Assembly: GCF_000715495.1 (NCBI RefSeq)
Contig: NZ_JNLX01000128.1
Location: 1-64,000, forward strand
Direction: 5' to 3'
DNA length: 64,000 nucleotides
From: Hymenobacter sp. IS2118
GTDB lineage: Bacteria > Bacteroidota > Bacteroidia > Cytophagales > Hymenobacteraceae
A program made the translations under genes and the position numbers. This document shows positions 32,169-42,204 of the stretch, piece by piece (position 1 is the stretch's first letter; each line of letters opens with the position of its first letter). The notes below the pieces were generated by a model that made no database searches, was not told the DNA's origin, and saw nothing but the letters and a program-made list of their open reading frames with translations.

Positions 32169-33320
32169 ATGGAATCCATTACGCGGCGTCTGGTAATATT
32201 AAAAAACCTCTTAGGATTTTTTGTAACGTACGCGGCCAGAATAAAGCGTCGGCCGCAAGTGAAGCACGCCGGAGAAAAGGTGGCCGTATTTTCGTTTGTA
32301 ACCCGTGACTACCGCTATTACTATCCCATATTGCGTCATTTGAGCGGCGCTGGCTACACGTGCTACCTTAAGGTTGACCGCCGGTTTCTACAGCCAACAG
32401 ACCCTCACTTTCAACTAATATTGAATGTTGAGAATTTGTACTTTGCGCTGAAGCTGGAAGGGGCTGAAAAAGCAGATTTCCTGGTAGTAGAAGAAGGCAA
32501 CAGAACGGATAGAATTCCCGGCGTGAAAACAATCGTGCTGAGCGATGCCATTTTTTCAATGGATGGAAACTTCAAAACGCAGAATATTATCCCGTTCTCA
32601 GTGCATCCAATTCAGTACCCTCACTTGTCGGGTGCAAAAATTCAAAAACTGAGAGAAACCAAAAGGTCACTCAAGGTTTTCTTTCTGGGCAACACTTCCC
32701 GCGCGCTATACCGGGATGAAAACCTTAGCATATTCCACAAAAAGCTAAGTAGAAATCAGATTATCGAAGCAGTTGTGGAGGATTTTGGAAATCAGGTTGG
32801 TACCCAGCCTCTTCCGGAATACCTGGATAGGCCCATTCAGCTTTATAAGCCGGACGACTGGCCCAAGAACGAAGCTGAATCCTACGATTCATCGATTGCA
32901 AACTGGATGCCTCAGCTCGCCCAAACCAATTTTTTTCTGGCTTGTCCTGGCTTTGCTCAGCCCATGTGCCACAGCTTAACTGAAGCCATGGCAATTGGTA
33001 CCATTCCGATTCTTGAGCATCCCGAATATTTGTTTCCGCCCTTGGAGAACAAGAAAAATTGTATCGCCTTTGCTGGTAAATCGGGCTTGAAACAGGCGAT
33101 TGAGGAAGTGTTGGCAATGACCGTAGCCGAAATTGAGTTGATGCGTTCCAATGTTGTTGATTATTATGAGGAGCACCTCTCGGGCGCAGCAGTGGTCAGC
33201 ATGTTTGAGCAGGCTCCGGATAATTCGACCCTCTACTATTACTCGAGCGGTCAAAGCCTGAAGGAATATGCCCGGCTGCATAAACAACGAAAGCAGCAAC
33301 AGCAGCAACCAGCGCTTTAA
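32169..33320 (+). CDS. Exostosin-like glycosyltransferase 1 of a tandem pair
   Basis: A 383-residue protein. The N-terminal half is unrecognised (VAVFSFVTRDYRYYYPILRHL). The C-terminal part, NFFLACPGFAQPMCHSLTEAMAIGTIPILEHPEYLFPPL (about residues 258-295), has the pattern of GT47/exostosin-type glycosyltransferases (Gly, Cys/Ser, Glu and Pro-Ile-Leu at conserved places), likely for cell-surface polysaccharide. It is about 50% identical by eye to the next gene. Base composition is clearly more AT-rich than the neighbours. It ends in a run of Gln codons (QQQQQ). Confidence 0.65.
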   Translation: MESITRRLVILKNLLGFFVTYAARIKRRPQVKHAGEKVAVFSFVTRDYRYYYPILRHLSGAGYTCYLKVDRRFLQPTDPHFQLILNVENLYFALKLEGAEKADFLVVEEGNRTDRIPGVKTIVLSDAIFSMDGNFKTQNIIPFSVHPIQYPHLSGAKIQKLRETKRSLKVFFLGNTSRALYRDENLSIFHKKLSRNQIIEAVVEDFGNQVGTQPLPEYLDRPIQLYKPDDWPKNEAESYDSSIANWMPQLAQTNFFLACPGFAQPMCHSLTEAMAIGTIPILEHPEYLFPPLENKKNCIAFAGKSGLKQAIEEVLAMTVAEIELMRSNVVDYYEEHLSGAAVVSMFEQAPDNSTLYYYSSGQSLKEYARLHKQRKQQQQQPAL

Positions 33321-33599
33321 GAAGGATAGAAAAAGCTGTTCACGCGTCAATCTGACCCGTTTTGACCGTATGCTTGTGCGGCCGACTACGAAATCAGCTA
33401 TTGCGCGAAGCCTTATATTTGTATTTGACGGGTGGTTAAGAAGAGCTTTCCCGACCCCTTTTGCGCTTGCTGATGCACGTTGTCTGCTTCGGTTGGTGCT
33501 ATGCAACGCGGAGCCAAAAGTTGCTTCATCCAACGCAGGCGGCCTACGGAGACGGCCCTCTCTCGAATTACCCGTAGCCTTTTAGCGCATTGCCTTTAT
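33321..33599. other. Spacer between the two glycosyltransferase genes
   Basis: About 280 bases, no gene. A TATATTTG box (33414-33421) fits the -7 consensus and may serve the second glycosyltransferase, but it is about 180 bases upstream of its ATG and lacks a clear -33. Confidence 0.4.
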
Positions 33600-34748
33600 A
33601 TGAAACCAAAGCCTTCATTATTTAAATCTATTGCGCAGCGGATATCGATTTTGAAAGGGCTCGCGGGATTTCTGCTAGCTCACACCGACAGGATAAAACT
33701 TCATCCAGAGGTTGCGTATGATGGCGAAAAAGTAGTTGTCCTGATTTTGAAGAAGCTGGACTACCGATTTTACTACCCCATCATCCACCACTTGTGTGCC
33801 GCTGGCTACAAATGCTACATCAAGATTGATTACCGCTTTATTCAGCCCACAGAGCAATTCTTTGACCTTATTTTAGACCTGAAAAGCGTTTACTTTTTTG
33901 TAAAAGCTCCCGACTTGGGCAAAGTGTCTTTTGTGGTGACGGATAACCCGAATACCGCTAGCACGCCCGCTGCGAAAACAATACAGCTGAGCGATAACAT
34001 TTTTTCGGTAACGGGTAATTTCAGAAAGGATAATATTTTGCCCTTCTCGATGCACCCAGTGCAATATCAGAACCTTTCGGAGCAAAAGGTGCAGTCACTG
34101 AGAGCAGCTAAAAAGCCGATTGCAGTCTTTTTTTCCGGCAACACCTCCAGCGAAGGATACAAAGATTCTTTCCTCAATATTCTGCATAAGAAATTAAGCA
34201 GAAACCAGATGATTCAGGCAGTGATGGCTGAATTTGGGAATAAGGTGAATATCCAGCCCGATTTGATGCCCGCTGGCAAACCGATTCACATTTATTCGTC
34301 GAATTTCTGGAGGAATTCCGAATCGCAGGACCACATTATAGCCAAGACGGATTGGTTTGCTCAGTTGGCGCGCGCCAGTTTTTTTCTGGCTTGCCCCGGC
34401 TTCACGCACCCCATGTGCCACAACCTTATTGAATCGATGTCAATCGGGTGCATTCCTATTCTGGAGCATGCGGAATACTTATCTCCGCCGCTAATAGATA
34501 AGGTCAATTGCCTCGCTTTTTCAGGTCGGCAGGGTTTGAGTCAGGCCATAGAAACCGCATTGGGTATGAGCGAGGCTGAAATTGTCCGGATGCACCAAAA
34601 TGTAATTGAATACTACGAAGCCCATTTATCGCCGGCGGCGGTAGTAGCTATACTTGAGCACGCCAAAAACAACTCGACCTTATATTATTACTCAAGCTCT
34701 CAGAGTATAAAGGTTTACTACGACTTGCCGCAGGTTAAGAATACCTGA
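33600..34748 (+). CDS. Exostosin-like glycosyltransferase 2 of a tandem pair
   Basis: A 382-residue paralogue of the preceding gene. The ATG at 33600 (MKPKPSLFKSIAQRIS) aligns with the first gene's start; a longer frame from 33480 has no support. Shared blocks include DYRFYYPIIHHL, LHKKLSRNQMIQAV, FFLACPGFTHPMCHNLIESMSIGCIPILEHAEY and NNSTLYYYSSSQSIK near the C-terminus. It keeps the same invariant Cys, Pro, Gly and Glu residues as copy 1, so both copies may be active with different acceptors. Also AT-richer than the neighbours. No other polysaccharide genes adjoin. Confidence 0.65.
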   Translation: MKPKPSLFKSIAQRISILKGLAGFLLAHTDRIKLHPEVAYDGEKVVVLILKKLDYRFYYPIIHHLCAAGYKCYIKIDYRFIQPTEQFFDLILDLKSVYFFVKAPDLGKVSFVVTDNPNTASTPAAKTIQLSDNIFSVTGNFRKDNILPFSMHPVQYQNLSEQKVQSLRAAKKPIAVFFSGNTSSEGYKDSFLNILHKKLSRNQMIQAVMAEFGNKVNIQPDLMPAGKPIHIYSSNFWRNSESQDHIIAKTDWFAQLARASFFLACPGFTHPMCHNLIESMSIGCIPILEHAEYLSPPLIDKVNCLAFSGRQGLSQAIETALGMSEAEIVRMHQNVIEYYEAHLSPAAVVAILEHAKNNSTLYYYSSSQSIKVYYDLPQVKNT

Positions 34749-34912
34749 TGATGGCCCCGGAATCAGCGAGCCCCTGCCGGAGTTGAATAGTGAGGGAAGC
34801 TACTTTGCCGAAATGATGTAAAAAGCTGTATCCGATTCTTTCAAACGATTAGACCGCTTTTTTGCTTTTGAATTTTGGATTCGAATTCGCAATGCTCATC
34901 TATTAACCGAAA

Positions 34913-35806
34913 ATGATTGATTTGCCTGTTATCCAGCCTGAAACGGCTGCGCCTGCCCGTCTTCGCAAGCCCGATTGGCTGCGGGTGAAGCTGCCCGTGG
35001 GGGAAGAATACGCGGCCGTGCGGCGTCTTGTGGACGAGCACAAGCTGCATACCATCTGCGAGAGCGGCAACTGCCCGAACATGGGCGAGTGCTGGGGCGC
35101 GGGCACAGCCACGTTCATGATTCTGGGCAATATCTGCACACGTTCCTGCTCTTTTTGCGCGGTAGCTACCGGCCGCCCTACCGAGTACGACCTCGACGAG
35201 CCCCGCCGCGTGGCCGAAGCCATCCACCTGATGAAGGTGAAGCATGCCGTGATTACCAGCGTGAACCGGGATGAGTTGAAGGACCGGGGTGCCAGCGTGT
35301 GGCGCGAAACGGTGGTCCTCACCAAGCAACTCAGCCCCGGCACCACCATCGAAACCCTTATTCCGGATGTGAAAGCCAACTGGGATGCCCTTGACGTAAT
35401 GATTTCGGGAGGGCAGGAAGTGATTTCGCACAACGTGGAGACGGTGGGCAGCCTGTACCGCTTGGTGCGCCCACAGGCCCGCTACGACCGCAGCCTGGAG
35501 CAAATACGCCGGACCAAACTAGCCGGCCACCGCACCAAATCGGGCATCATGCTCGGGTTAGGAGAAAAAGCCGACGAGTTGTACCAGGCCATGGATGACT
35601 TGGTGGCCAATGGCCTGGATATTCTCACGCTCGGTCAGTACCTGCAGCCTACGAAGCGTCATCTCGACGTAGCCGAATTTATTACGCCCGACCAGTTTGC
35701 GCACTACAAAGAAGAAGGCCTCCGGCGCGGTCTGAAATACGTGGAAAGCGGCCCGCTCGTGCGCAGCTCGTACCACGCCGAGCGTCATGTGAACGTGCCG
35801 ATTTAA
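34913..35806 (+). CDS. lipA: Lipoyl synthase LipA
   Basis: A 297-residue radical-SAM enzyme that inserts two sulfur atoms into octanoyl-protein to make lipoyl groups for the glycine cleavage H protein and 2-oxoacid dehydrogenases. Auxiliary cluster motif [13 protein letters not shown] (about residues 45-57), radical-SAM motif CTRSCSFC (about 72-79), and C-terminal RSSYHAE, all intact. Its clients' partner genes gcvP (37180-40098) and E1 (24574-26574) are in the same window. Followed by a clear terminator. Confidence 0.97.
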   Translation: MIDLPVIQPETAAPARLRKPDWLRVKLPVGEEYAAVRRLVDEHKLHTICESGNCPNMGECWGAGTATFMILGNICTRSCSFCAVATGRPTEYDLDEPRRVAEAIHLMKVKHAVITSVNRDELKDRGASVWRETVVLTKQLSPGTTIETLIPDVKANWDALDVMISGGQEVISHNVETVGSLYRLVRPQARYDRSLEQIRRTKLAGHRTKSGIMLGLGEKADELYQAMDDLVANGLDILTLGQYLQPTKRHLDVAEFITPDQFAHYKEEGLRRGLKYVESGPLVRSSYHAERHVNVPI

Positions 35807-35832
35807 GCAAAGCAGGAATCGCCAAACAAGAA

Positions 35833-35867
35833 AGAGCCCCTCTTCACACTGCGAAGAGGGGCTTTTT
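35833..35867. terminator. Rho-independent terminator after lipA
   Basis: Arms AGCCCCTCTTC / GAAGAGGGGCT with a 7-nt loop, followed by TTTTTCTT. It serves lipA and possibly the convergent DUF4136 gene. Confidence 0.9.
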
Positions 35868-35889
35868 CTTGGCCAGGAATCCCATCAGG

Positions 35890-36489
35890 CTAGCGCCGCA
35901 CGTTATTTCCCTGAGGAGGATAGGTGCCGAGGATGCCGTTGACGATGCGCAGGGTTTCGGCTTCGTTGATGGAGTTTTGGTCTACCTGCGCCTGGCCCGT
36001 GCCCCGCCACGCCAGCTCCTTGCGTCGGGCGTCGATGATATCAATCACCACGGTGCCGGCTTTGTACTGCGTAATGGGCTGCATGCCGCGGCCGTAATAC
36101 CCATAGCCGTAGCCGTAGGGATACCCCAAGCCGTTGTAGTAAGGCGAAACTTGCTGTTTCTGCTCCACGCGGGCACTGTAAGCCACGTAAATATCGGGAG
36201 TTGTTGCGACCTCTGTAAGGCCTTTGCGGGTCATTTCGGCCGAAACTGCGGCGCGCATGCGCTTGTCCAAAAAGGACTCGTAGCCTTTGGCCGGTCCTCC
36301 TTCGGTGTCGGTGGGTTGCTGCGGGTACCACGCCCATGTTTTAAAGGCTGAAAAATTAACGGAGTGGTCGAAGTCATTTGTCACGCCCACGCGCGACGAT
36401 GTAGCGCAACCGGTAGTGCCCAGCAGCAGCGCCAGGCTCAGGACTGCCAAAGCAGCAGGGCGAGCCAGAAAACGGGTCATTCGAATCAT
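35890..36489 (-). CDS. DUF4136 lipoprotein
   Basis: A 199-residue lipoprotein. The ATG at 36489 (or the one three codons later at 36480) leads to a signal with lipobox GTTGC (Cys about residue 28). DUF4136 marks: DFDHSVNFSAFKTWAWYP at the start and GTVVIDIIDARRKELAWRGTGQA near the end. A Tyr/Gly-rich stretch (YPYGYGYGYYGRG, about 126-138) lies in the middle. The function is unknown; family members are periplasmic or outer-membrane lipoproteins. No operon partners. Confidence 0.88.
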   Translation of the reverse strand: MIRMTRFLARPAALAVLSLALLLGTTGCATSSRVGVTNDFDHSVNFSAFKTWAWYPQQPTDTEGGPAKGYESFLDKRMRAAVSAEMTRKGLTEVATTPDIYVAYSARVEQKQQVSPYYNGLGYPYGYGYGYYGRGMQPITQYKAGTVVIDIIDARRKELAWRGTGQAQVDQNSINEAETLRIVNGILGTYPPQGNNVRR

Positions 36490-36718
36490 AGAATTTAGAA
36501 ATGCACGGGTTAATGGGAAGTCCCAAAGGGCTGAAAAAATTGAGAGGGATAACCGCTTTCGGGAGATGTCATTATAACGGCGAAACGAACCCTGGCGTTC
36601 CACATAATTCGGCGCCCGATAAGCCCTTATTGCAAGCAATATGCGTGGTTTTAGTTTGGTATAAACAGATTTTGTCCTACCTTACCCCCGAATTTACACT
36701 TATGCTCACGCCTTGTCA

Positions 36719-37048
36719 ATGAAAAGTACCGTCTTGTTATTACTGGCTGTTACGGGCCTACTGGCTGCCTGCACATCTGCCCGCGACGAGATGAGCAAAG
36801 CCGGGACCAACCGTACCCCCGTGGCTCACAACACCATTGTGGATTGCCCCGTGTACGATGGCATGAAGAAAACCTCTACCGTTCTGGCTCAAACCACCTC
36901 CGGCAACGAGGTGCAGGTAACTGATACCATCAATGCCTACTTTGTGCGCGTGCGCCTCGATACGGGTGGGGAAACCAAAGTTGGTTACATGGACCGCCGC
37001 TGCTTTGGCGAGCGCGGCAACGAGCGCGGCAACCGCAAAGTGAAGTAG
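36719..37048 (+). CDS. Small SH3-like lipoprotein
   Basis: A 109-residue lipoprotein with lipobox LLAAC (Cys residue 18) from the ATG at 36719. The mature region resembles a bacterial SH3-like fold: CPVYDGMKKTSTVLAQTTSGNEVQV...YFVRVRLDTGGETKVGYMDRRCF, with two Cys that could form a disulfide. A short NERGN repeat and a basic end follow. Peptidoglycan or surface binding is a guess. Confidence 0.72.
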   Translation: MKSTVLLLLAVTGLLAACTSARDEMSKAGTNRTPVAHNTIVDCPVYDGMKKTSTVLAQTTSGNEVQVTDTINAYFVRVRLDTGGETKVGYMDRRCFGERGNERGNRKVK

Positions 37049-37086
37049 CAGCGGCGGTTTCTGGGCCGCGCCACTTTCGCTGATAC

Positions 37087-37158
37087 TGAAGAAACCGTTT
37101 AAAAAAACAAAGCCTCGCCGTAATACGCGAGGCTTTGTTTTTTTAAACGGTTTCTTCA
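37087..37158. terminator. Very long bidirectional hairpin terminator
   Basis: A perfect 32-bp stem (37087-37118 with 37127-37158) around an 8-nt loop, with internal A/T runs (AAAAAAA, TTTTTTT). It separates the SH3-like lipoprotein from convergent gcvP and can end transcription from both sides. The stem is much longer than a normal intrinsic terminator. Confidence 0.9.
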
Positions 37159-37179
37159 ATTTACAGGTTCAGCAGCCTG

Positions 37180-40098
37180 CTAGTACGACGGGCCTTTGTC
37201 GGCCTGCACCAGGGTTTCTTCCTGGTCGACGTACTGCTCGATGGGCGTGCAACTGCAAATCAGGTTGCGGTCGCCGTAAGCCGAGTCGATGCGGCTCACG
37301 GTGGGCCAGAACTTGGCGGCGCGCACGTACTCCATGGGGTACACGGCTTTTTCGCGGGAGTAGGGGCGGGTCCAGTCGTGCACCAGCACGGTGGCGGCGG
37401 TGTGGGGCGCGTGCTTCAGCACGTTGTCCTTGGCATCGGCCTGGCCCGACTCCACTTCTGCAATTTCCTTGCGAATCGAAATCATGGCGTCGCAGAACCG
37501 GTCCAGCTCGTGCTTGCTTTCGCTTTCGGTGGGCTCCACCATCAGCGTGCCCGCTACCGGAAACGACACCGTGGGGGCGTGGAAACCGTAGTCCATCAAA
37601 CGCTTGGCAATGTCTTCTACTTCAATGCCGGCCTTTTTGAAGTGGCGGCAATCGAGAATCATCTCGTGGGCGCAACGGCCGTGGCTGCCCGAATACAGCA
37701 CGGGGTAGTGCTCCTCCAGGCGGGCCTTGATGTAGTTGGCGTTGAGAATAGCCAACTCGGTGGCGCGCTGTAGGCCTTCGCCGCCCATCATCGAGATGTA
37801 GGCGTACGAAATGGGCAGGATGCTGGCCGAGCCCCAGGGCGCCGCCGAAACCGCGCCATCGGTGCGGCCTTCTACCGTTACCACGGCGTGGCCGGGCAGG
37901 AAGGGAGCCAAATCGGCCACCACGCCAATGGGACCCACGCCAGGGCCACCGCCGCCGTGCGGGATGCAGAAGGTTTTGTGCAGGTTGAGGTGGCACACAT
38001 CGGCGCCGATGATGGCGGGCGAGGTGAGGCCGACTTGGGCGTTCATGTTGGCGCCGTCCATGTACACGCGGCCGCCGTGGGCGTGAATGGTGTCGCAGAT
38101 GTCCACAATGGTTTCCTCGTACACGCCGTGCGTGCTCGGGTAGGTCACCATGAGGCACGAGAGCTTGTCGGCGTATTTGGTGGCCTGCGCCGTGAGGTCG
38201 GCCACGTCGATGTTGCCGTCTTCAGTGCTCTTCACCACCACCACCTGCATGCCGGCCATCACGGCCGAAGCGGGGTTGGTGCCGTGGGCCGAGGCCGGGA
38301 TTAGGGCCACGTTGCGGTGGTGGTCGCCGCGGGCTTCGTGGTAGCCGCGAATGGCCAGCAGGCCGGCGTACTCGCCCTGGGCGCCCGAGTTGGGCTGCAG
38401 GCTAACGGCGGCAAAGCCGGTCACCTCGCAGAGCCAGGCTTGCAGGTCGGCAAAAATCTGCTGGTAGCCTTTGGTTTGGTCCAACGGCGCGAAGGGGTGG
38501 AGCTGGCCGATTTCGGGCCACGTCACCGGAATCATCTCGGCGGTGGCGTTCAGCTTCATGGTGCACGAGCCCAGCGGAATCATGCTGTGCGCGAGGCTGA
38601 GGTCCTTGTTCTCCAGCTGCTTCATGTAGCGCAACAGCTCGTGCTCGGCGTGGTGCGTGTTGAAGACGGGGTGCGTGAGGTAGTCGCTGGTGCGCACCAG
38701 GGGTTGGGGCCAGGTCAGCTCCAGCTCCTCGGGCAGGCGCAGCGAAGCGTCCGACTCCTTGCCCAATACTTTGGCAAAAACGGCCAGAATATCGGCTACG
38801 TCGTTCAGCTCAGTGTTCTGATTCAGCGAAATGCCCACCCGAACTTCATCAAAATAGCGGAAGTTGATGCACGCGGCTTCGGCTTCCTGGCGCAACGACT
38901 GCTGCAGCTCGGTGCTTTCGAGGCGCAGGTTCAGGGTATCGAAGTAGTGCTCGTTGGTTTGCTCCACTCCCAGCTTTTTCAGGCCGGCTTCCAGGGTTTG
39001 GGCCAGGCTGTGGGTGTTCACGGCAAACTGCAGGATGCGCTTCGGGCCGTGGTATACGGTGTACATGCCGGCCAGCACGCTCAGCAGTACCTGCGCGGTG
39101 CAGATGTTGGAGGTGGCTTTTTCGCGGCGGATGTGCTGCTCGCGGGTTTGCAGGGCCATGCGGAAGGCCTTATTGCCGGCCGCGTCAATGCTCTGGCCGA
39201 TTAGGCGGCCGGGAATCACGCGCTTGAACTGGTCTTTGGTGGCGAAGAAGCCGGCGTGTGGGCCACCGTAGCCCATGGGCACGCCAAAGCGCTGCGAGTT
39301 GCCCACGCACACGTCGGCACCCAGCTCGCCGGGAGGCGTCAGCAGCGTGAGGGAGAGCAGGTCGGCGCCCATCACCACAAACACGTTGTTGGCGCGGGCC
39401 TGACCGATGAATTCCTTGTAGTCGAAAATTTCGCCATCGGCGGCGGGGTACTGCACCATCGCCCCGAAGAAGCCGTCGCCGCTCAAGTCGATTTCGCGGT
39501 GGTCGCCCACCACCAGCTCAATGCCCACGGGCGTGGCGCGGGTGCGGAGCAGGTCGATGGTCTGGGGCAGTACCTGCTCGGAAACGAAGTACTGGTTGGC
39601 ACCTTTCTTCTTGGTCTGGCTGTGCAGCATGTGCATGGCCTCAGCGGCGGCGGTGCCCTCGTCCAGCAGGCTGGCGTTGGCGATTTCCATGCCGGTGAGG
39701 TCAATCACCATCGTTTGGTAATTGATGAGGGCTTCGAGGCGGCCCTGGGCAATTTCGGCCTGGTAGGGCGTGTAGGCGGTGTACCAGCCGGGGTTTTCCA
39801 GAATGTTGCGCTGAATAACCGGGGGCAGCGTAGTGTCGTGGTAGCCCAGGCCGATGTAGGTTTTGAACACCTGGTTCTGGCTGGCAATCTGCTTGAACTT
39901 CGCCAAAAAAGCCCGCTCGCTCAGGGCCGTGGGCAGGTCCAGCGGACGCTTGAGGCGAATGGCGGGCGGCACGGTTTCGTCGATGAGCTGCTCGATGCTG
40001 CTCACGCCGATGGCGCGAAGCATGGCGGCCTGCTCGTCGGCGCCGGGCGCGTTGTGGCGGTCTTCAAAAACGTCGGCAGGCTGGGGTTTCAGCGTCAT
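37180..40098 (-). CDS. gcvP: Glycine dehydrogenase (decarboxylating), P protein
   Basis: A 972-residue homodimeric-type P protein of the glycine cleavage system. It decarboxylates glycine with PLP and passes the aminomethyl group to lipoyl-H protein. N-terminal half: [66 protein letters not shown]-terminal half: [10 protein letters not shown] and [23 protein letters not shown], containing the PLP Lys. Length agrees with the ~950-970 of single-chain GcvP. H and T proteins are elsewhere. Convergent with the SH3-like lipoprotein gene and separated from it by a long hairpin. Confidence 0.97.
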   Translation of the reverse strand: MTLKPQPADVFEDRHNAPGADEQAAMLRAIGVSSIEQLIDETVPPAIRLKRPLDLPTALSERAFLAKFKQIASQNQVFKTYIGLGYHDTTLPPVIQRNILENPGWYTAYTPYQAEIAQGRLEALINYQTMVIDLTGMEIANASLLDEGTAAAEAMHMLHSQTKKKGANQYFVSEQVLPQTIDLLRTRATPVGIELVVGDHREIDLSGDGFFGAMVQYPAADGEIFDYKEFIGQARANNVFVVMGADLLSLTLLTPPGELGADVCVGNSQRFGVPMGYGGPHAGFFATKDQFKRVIPGRLIGQSIDAAGNKAFRMALQTREQHIRREKATSNICTAQVLLSVLAGMYTVYHGPKRILQFAVNTHSLAQTLEAGLKKLGVEQTNEHYFDTLNLRLESTELQQSLRQEAEAACINFRYFDEVRVGISLNQNTELNDVADILAVFAKVLGKESDASLRLPEELELTWPQPLVRTSDYLTHPVFNTHHAEHELLRYMKQLENKDLSLAHSMIPLGSCTMKLNATAEMIPVTWPEIGQLHPFAPLDQTKGYQQIFADLQAWLCEVTGFAAVSLQPNSGAQGEYAGLLAIRGYHEARGDHHRNVALIPASAHGTNPASAVMAGMQVVVVKSTEDGNIDVADLTAQATKYADKLSCLMVTYPSTHGVYEETIVDICDTIHAHGGRVYMDGANMNAQVGLTSPAIIGADVCHLNLHKTFCIPHGGGGPGVGPIGVVADLAPFLPGHAVVTVEGRTDGAVSAAPWGSASILPISYAYISMMGGEGLQRATELAILNANYIKARLEEHYPVLYSGSHGRCAHEMILDCRHFKKAGIEVEDIAKRLMDYGFHAPTVSFPVAGTLMVEPTESESKHELDRFCDAMISIRKEIAEVESGQADAKDNVLKHAPHTAATVLVHDWTRPYSREKAVYPMEYVRAAKFWPTVSRIDSAYGDRNLICSCTPIEQYVDQEETLVQADKGPSY

Positions 40099-40253
40099 AA
40101 AAGGCGAGAAATGGGGAGGTGGGAAACGGTGTTGACGTGGTGATTCTCAGGTTCAGATTCCTAAACAAAGGTAAGGCCCAAAAGGTCCGGTGGACTGCGC
40201 ACAAAACCGTAATTTTGGCGAACATCGGCTCACCTCTCCACCCAATCCCACCC

Positions 40254-41486
40254 ATGTCTTTTACCATTGGCCTCATCCGCGAAGGCAAAACCCCGCCCGA
40301 CAAGCGCGTGCCCCTCACGCCCAAGAAATGCGCGGAAGCGCAGTCGAATTTTGACGACCTGCGCATCGTCGTGCAAAGCAGCCCCGTACGCAGCTACAGC
40401 GACCAGGAATACCGCGACCTGGGCCTGGAAGTGCGCGACGATATTTCCGATTGTGATGTGCTTATGGGCGTGAAGGAAGTGCCCCTCAGTCAGCTCATTC
40501 CCAACAAAACGTACCTGTTTTTCTCGCACACCGTGAAAAAGCAGCCTGCCAACCGCGGCCTGCTGCGCGAGGTGCTGAAGAAGAACATCACCCTGATTGA
40601 CTACGAGCTGCTGACCAATGCCCAGGGCGAACGCATTGTGGCCTTCGGGCGCTACGCCGGCATTGTGGGCGCCTACAACGGCCTGCTCACCTACGGCCGC
40701 AAGCACGGCTTGTTCAGCCTCAGGCCGGCCCACGAGTGCCTGGACATGGACGACATGCAGGAGGAGTTTTTCAAGGTGAAAAAGCTGCCGCCCATCAAAA
40801 TGGCCGTCACGGGCTCGGGGCGCGTAGCGCAGGGGGCGCTGGAGGTGCTCGACCGCATGGGCATCCGCCGGGTGAGCGTGTACGACTACCTCTACCTCAC
40901 CTTCCGGGAGCCGGTATACACCCAACTGCGCAGCTCCGACTACAACCGCCGGCGCGACGGCCGGGTGTGGGACACGGCCGATTTCCACGCCAACCCGCAG
41001 GAATACGAGTCCACCTTCGGCCTGTTTCTGCCGGTGACGGACCTGCTCATTGCCTGCGCCTACTGGCACCCGGCCGCGCCCCACCTCTTTGAGGAAGCCG
41101 ACACACTGCGCCCGGAGTTCCGCATCAATACTATTGCCGATGTGACCTGCGACGTGGACGGCTCGGTGCCCACTACCAAGCGCTCCAGCACCATTGCCGA
41201 CCCGGCCTTCGATTACAACCCCCAGACCGGGGAGCTGGAATCGGCCTACGCGCGGCCCGAAAACATCACGGTGATGGCCGTGGACAACCTGCCCTGCGAG
41301 CTGCCCCGCAACGCCAGTCGCGACTTTGGCCGGCAGTTAATTGACAACGTGCTGCCCCATTTGGTTGGCCACGACGACAACGGCGTGATTGCTCGCGCCA
41401 CCATTGCCAAAAACGGCGCGCTCACCTCCCGCTACCAGTACCTGGCCGACTACGTGGCCGAGGTGCACCCGGCCCCGGTGGGTTAA
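40254..41486 (+). CDS. NAD(P)-dependent dehydrogenase of the alanine/saccharopine dehydrogenase type
   Basis: A 410-residue oxidoreductase, start ATG 40254 (MSFTIGLIREGKTPPDKRVPLTP). The N-terminal half matches the AlaDh/PNT N-terminal domain with the conserved Arg-Val-Pro-Leu-Thr-Pro loop; SHTVKK (91-96) recalls the catalytic His/Lys region of lysine-forming saccharopine dehydrogenase (LYS1). The NAD-binding loop GSGRVAQGA is at about 187-195, and INTIADVTCDVDGSVP and VMAVDNLPCELPR close the fold. Substrate cannot be fixed from sequence; LYS1-like enzymes also take other amino acids. Confidence 0.85.
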   Translation: MSFTIGLIREGKTPPDKRVPLTPKKCAEAQSNFDDLRIVVQSSPVRSYSDQEYRDLGLEVRDDISDCDVLMGVKEVPLSQLIPNKTYLFFSHTVKKQPANRGLLREVLKKNITLIDYELLTNAQGERIVAFGRYAGIVGAYNGLLTYGRKHGLFSLRPAHECLDMDDMQEEFFKVKKLPPIKMAVTGSGRVAQGALEVLDRMGIRRVSVYDYLYLTFREPVYTQLRSSDYNRRRDGRVWDTADFHANPQEYESTFGLFLPVTDLLIACAYWHPAAPHLFEEADTLRPEFRINTIADVTCDVDGSVPTTKRSSTIADPAFDYNPQTGELESAYARPENITVMAVDNLPCELPRNASRDFGRQLIDNVLPHLVGHDDNGVIARATIAKNGALTSRYQYLADYVAEVHPAPVG

Positions 41487-41522
41487 GGGCCGTATTTTTA
41501 AGCAACGCTGCGTGCCGCTTAT

Positions 41523-42126
41523 ATGCAACCCATCACCCAACTTGCGCAGCTCGACCCCAACGGTAGCTATACCTACGCCGATTACCTCACCTGGGAGTTT
41601 GCCGAATGCGTGGAGTTAATAAAGAGCAAGGTGCTGCGTCCGATGTCGGCCCCGACCTTCCGGCACCAGCAGTACTCCACCAATTTGGTTATTGAGATAG
41701 GTCGCTTTCTGAAGGGTAAACCCTGCCGGGTGTACGCCGCTACGTTCGATGTGCGTCTGACGCGAAGTGACGGCAACGGCGATTTTCAGATAAAAACTGT
41801 GGTGCAGCCCGACATCTGCGTGGTGTGCGACCTGGCTAAAATTGATGCCCGCGGCTGCGTGGGTGCGCCCGATTGGATTAAAAAATCCTCTCGCCCGGCA
41901 ACGCGGGCCACGACACCAAAACCAAGTTCGACCTCTACGAGGAAAACGGCGTGCGCGAATACTGGATAGGATACCCCGGCATTCGGTCGGTGGTGATCTA
42001 CGTACCCGATGCGGCCAGTACCAACTGGCCGCCGAGTACGCCGCGCCGGGTCCCATACCCGTGGCCACGCTGCCCGGCCTGGCCGTGGAGTGGGCCGACG
42101 TGTTTGACGACGAACCGGAGCACTAA
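41523..42126 (+). pseudogene. Frameshifted Uma2-family endonuclease
   Basis: Three frames together spell a complete Uma2/DUF820 protein of about 200 residues. Frame one runs from ATG 41523 (MQPITQLAQLDPNGS) to GAPDWIKK near 41884; frame two continues [27 protein letters not shown] to YVPDA near 42012; frame three ends [12 protein letters not shown]...FDDEPEH at 42126. Each change is a one-base loss, within an A-run (ATTAAAAAATCC) and a G-run (GCGGCC). In the restored frame the residue expected to be the catalytic Glu (usual IVEILSP) is Lys, so the gene seems truly dead rather than misread. An intact relative is at 15653-16276. Confidence 0.8.
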
Positions 42127-42204
42127 GGCACCGCGTATGGGTAGCGCTTGAGCGAGGGCATCGAAAGGCAGCTCTGTATGCTGCGCCCAAACTGCGGAGC
42201 CGGC

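Noticed and set aside
36483..36722. Frame upstream of the SH3-like lipoprotein on the plus strand
   Set aside because: No signal, low complexity and overlap with the divergent DUF4136 promoter region.
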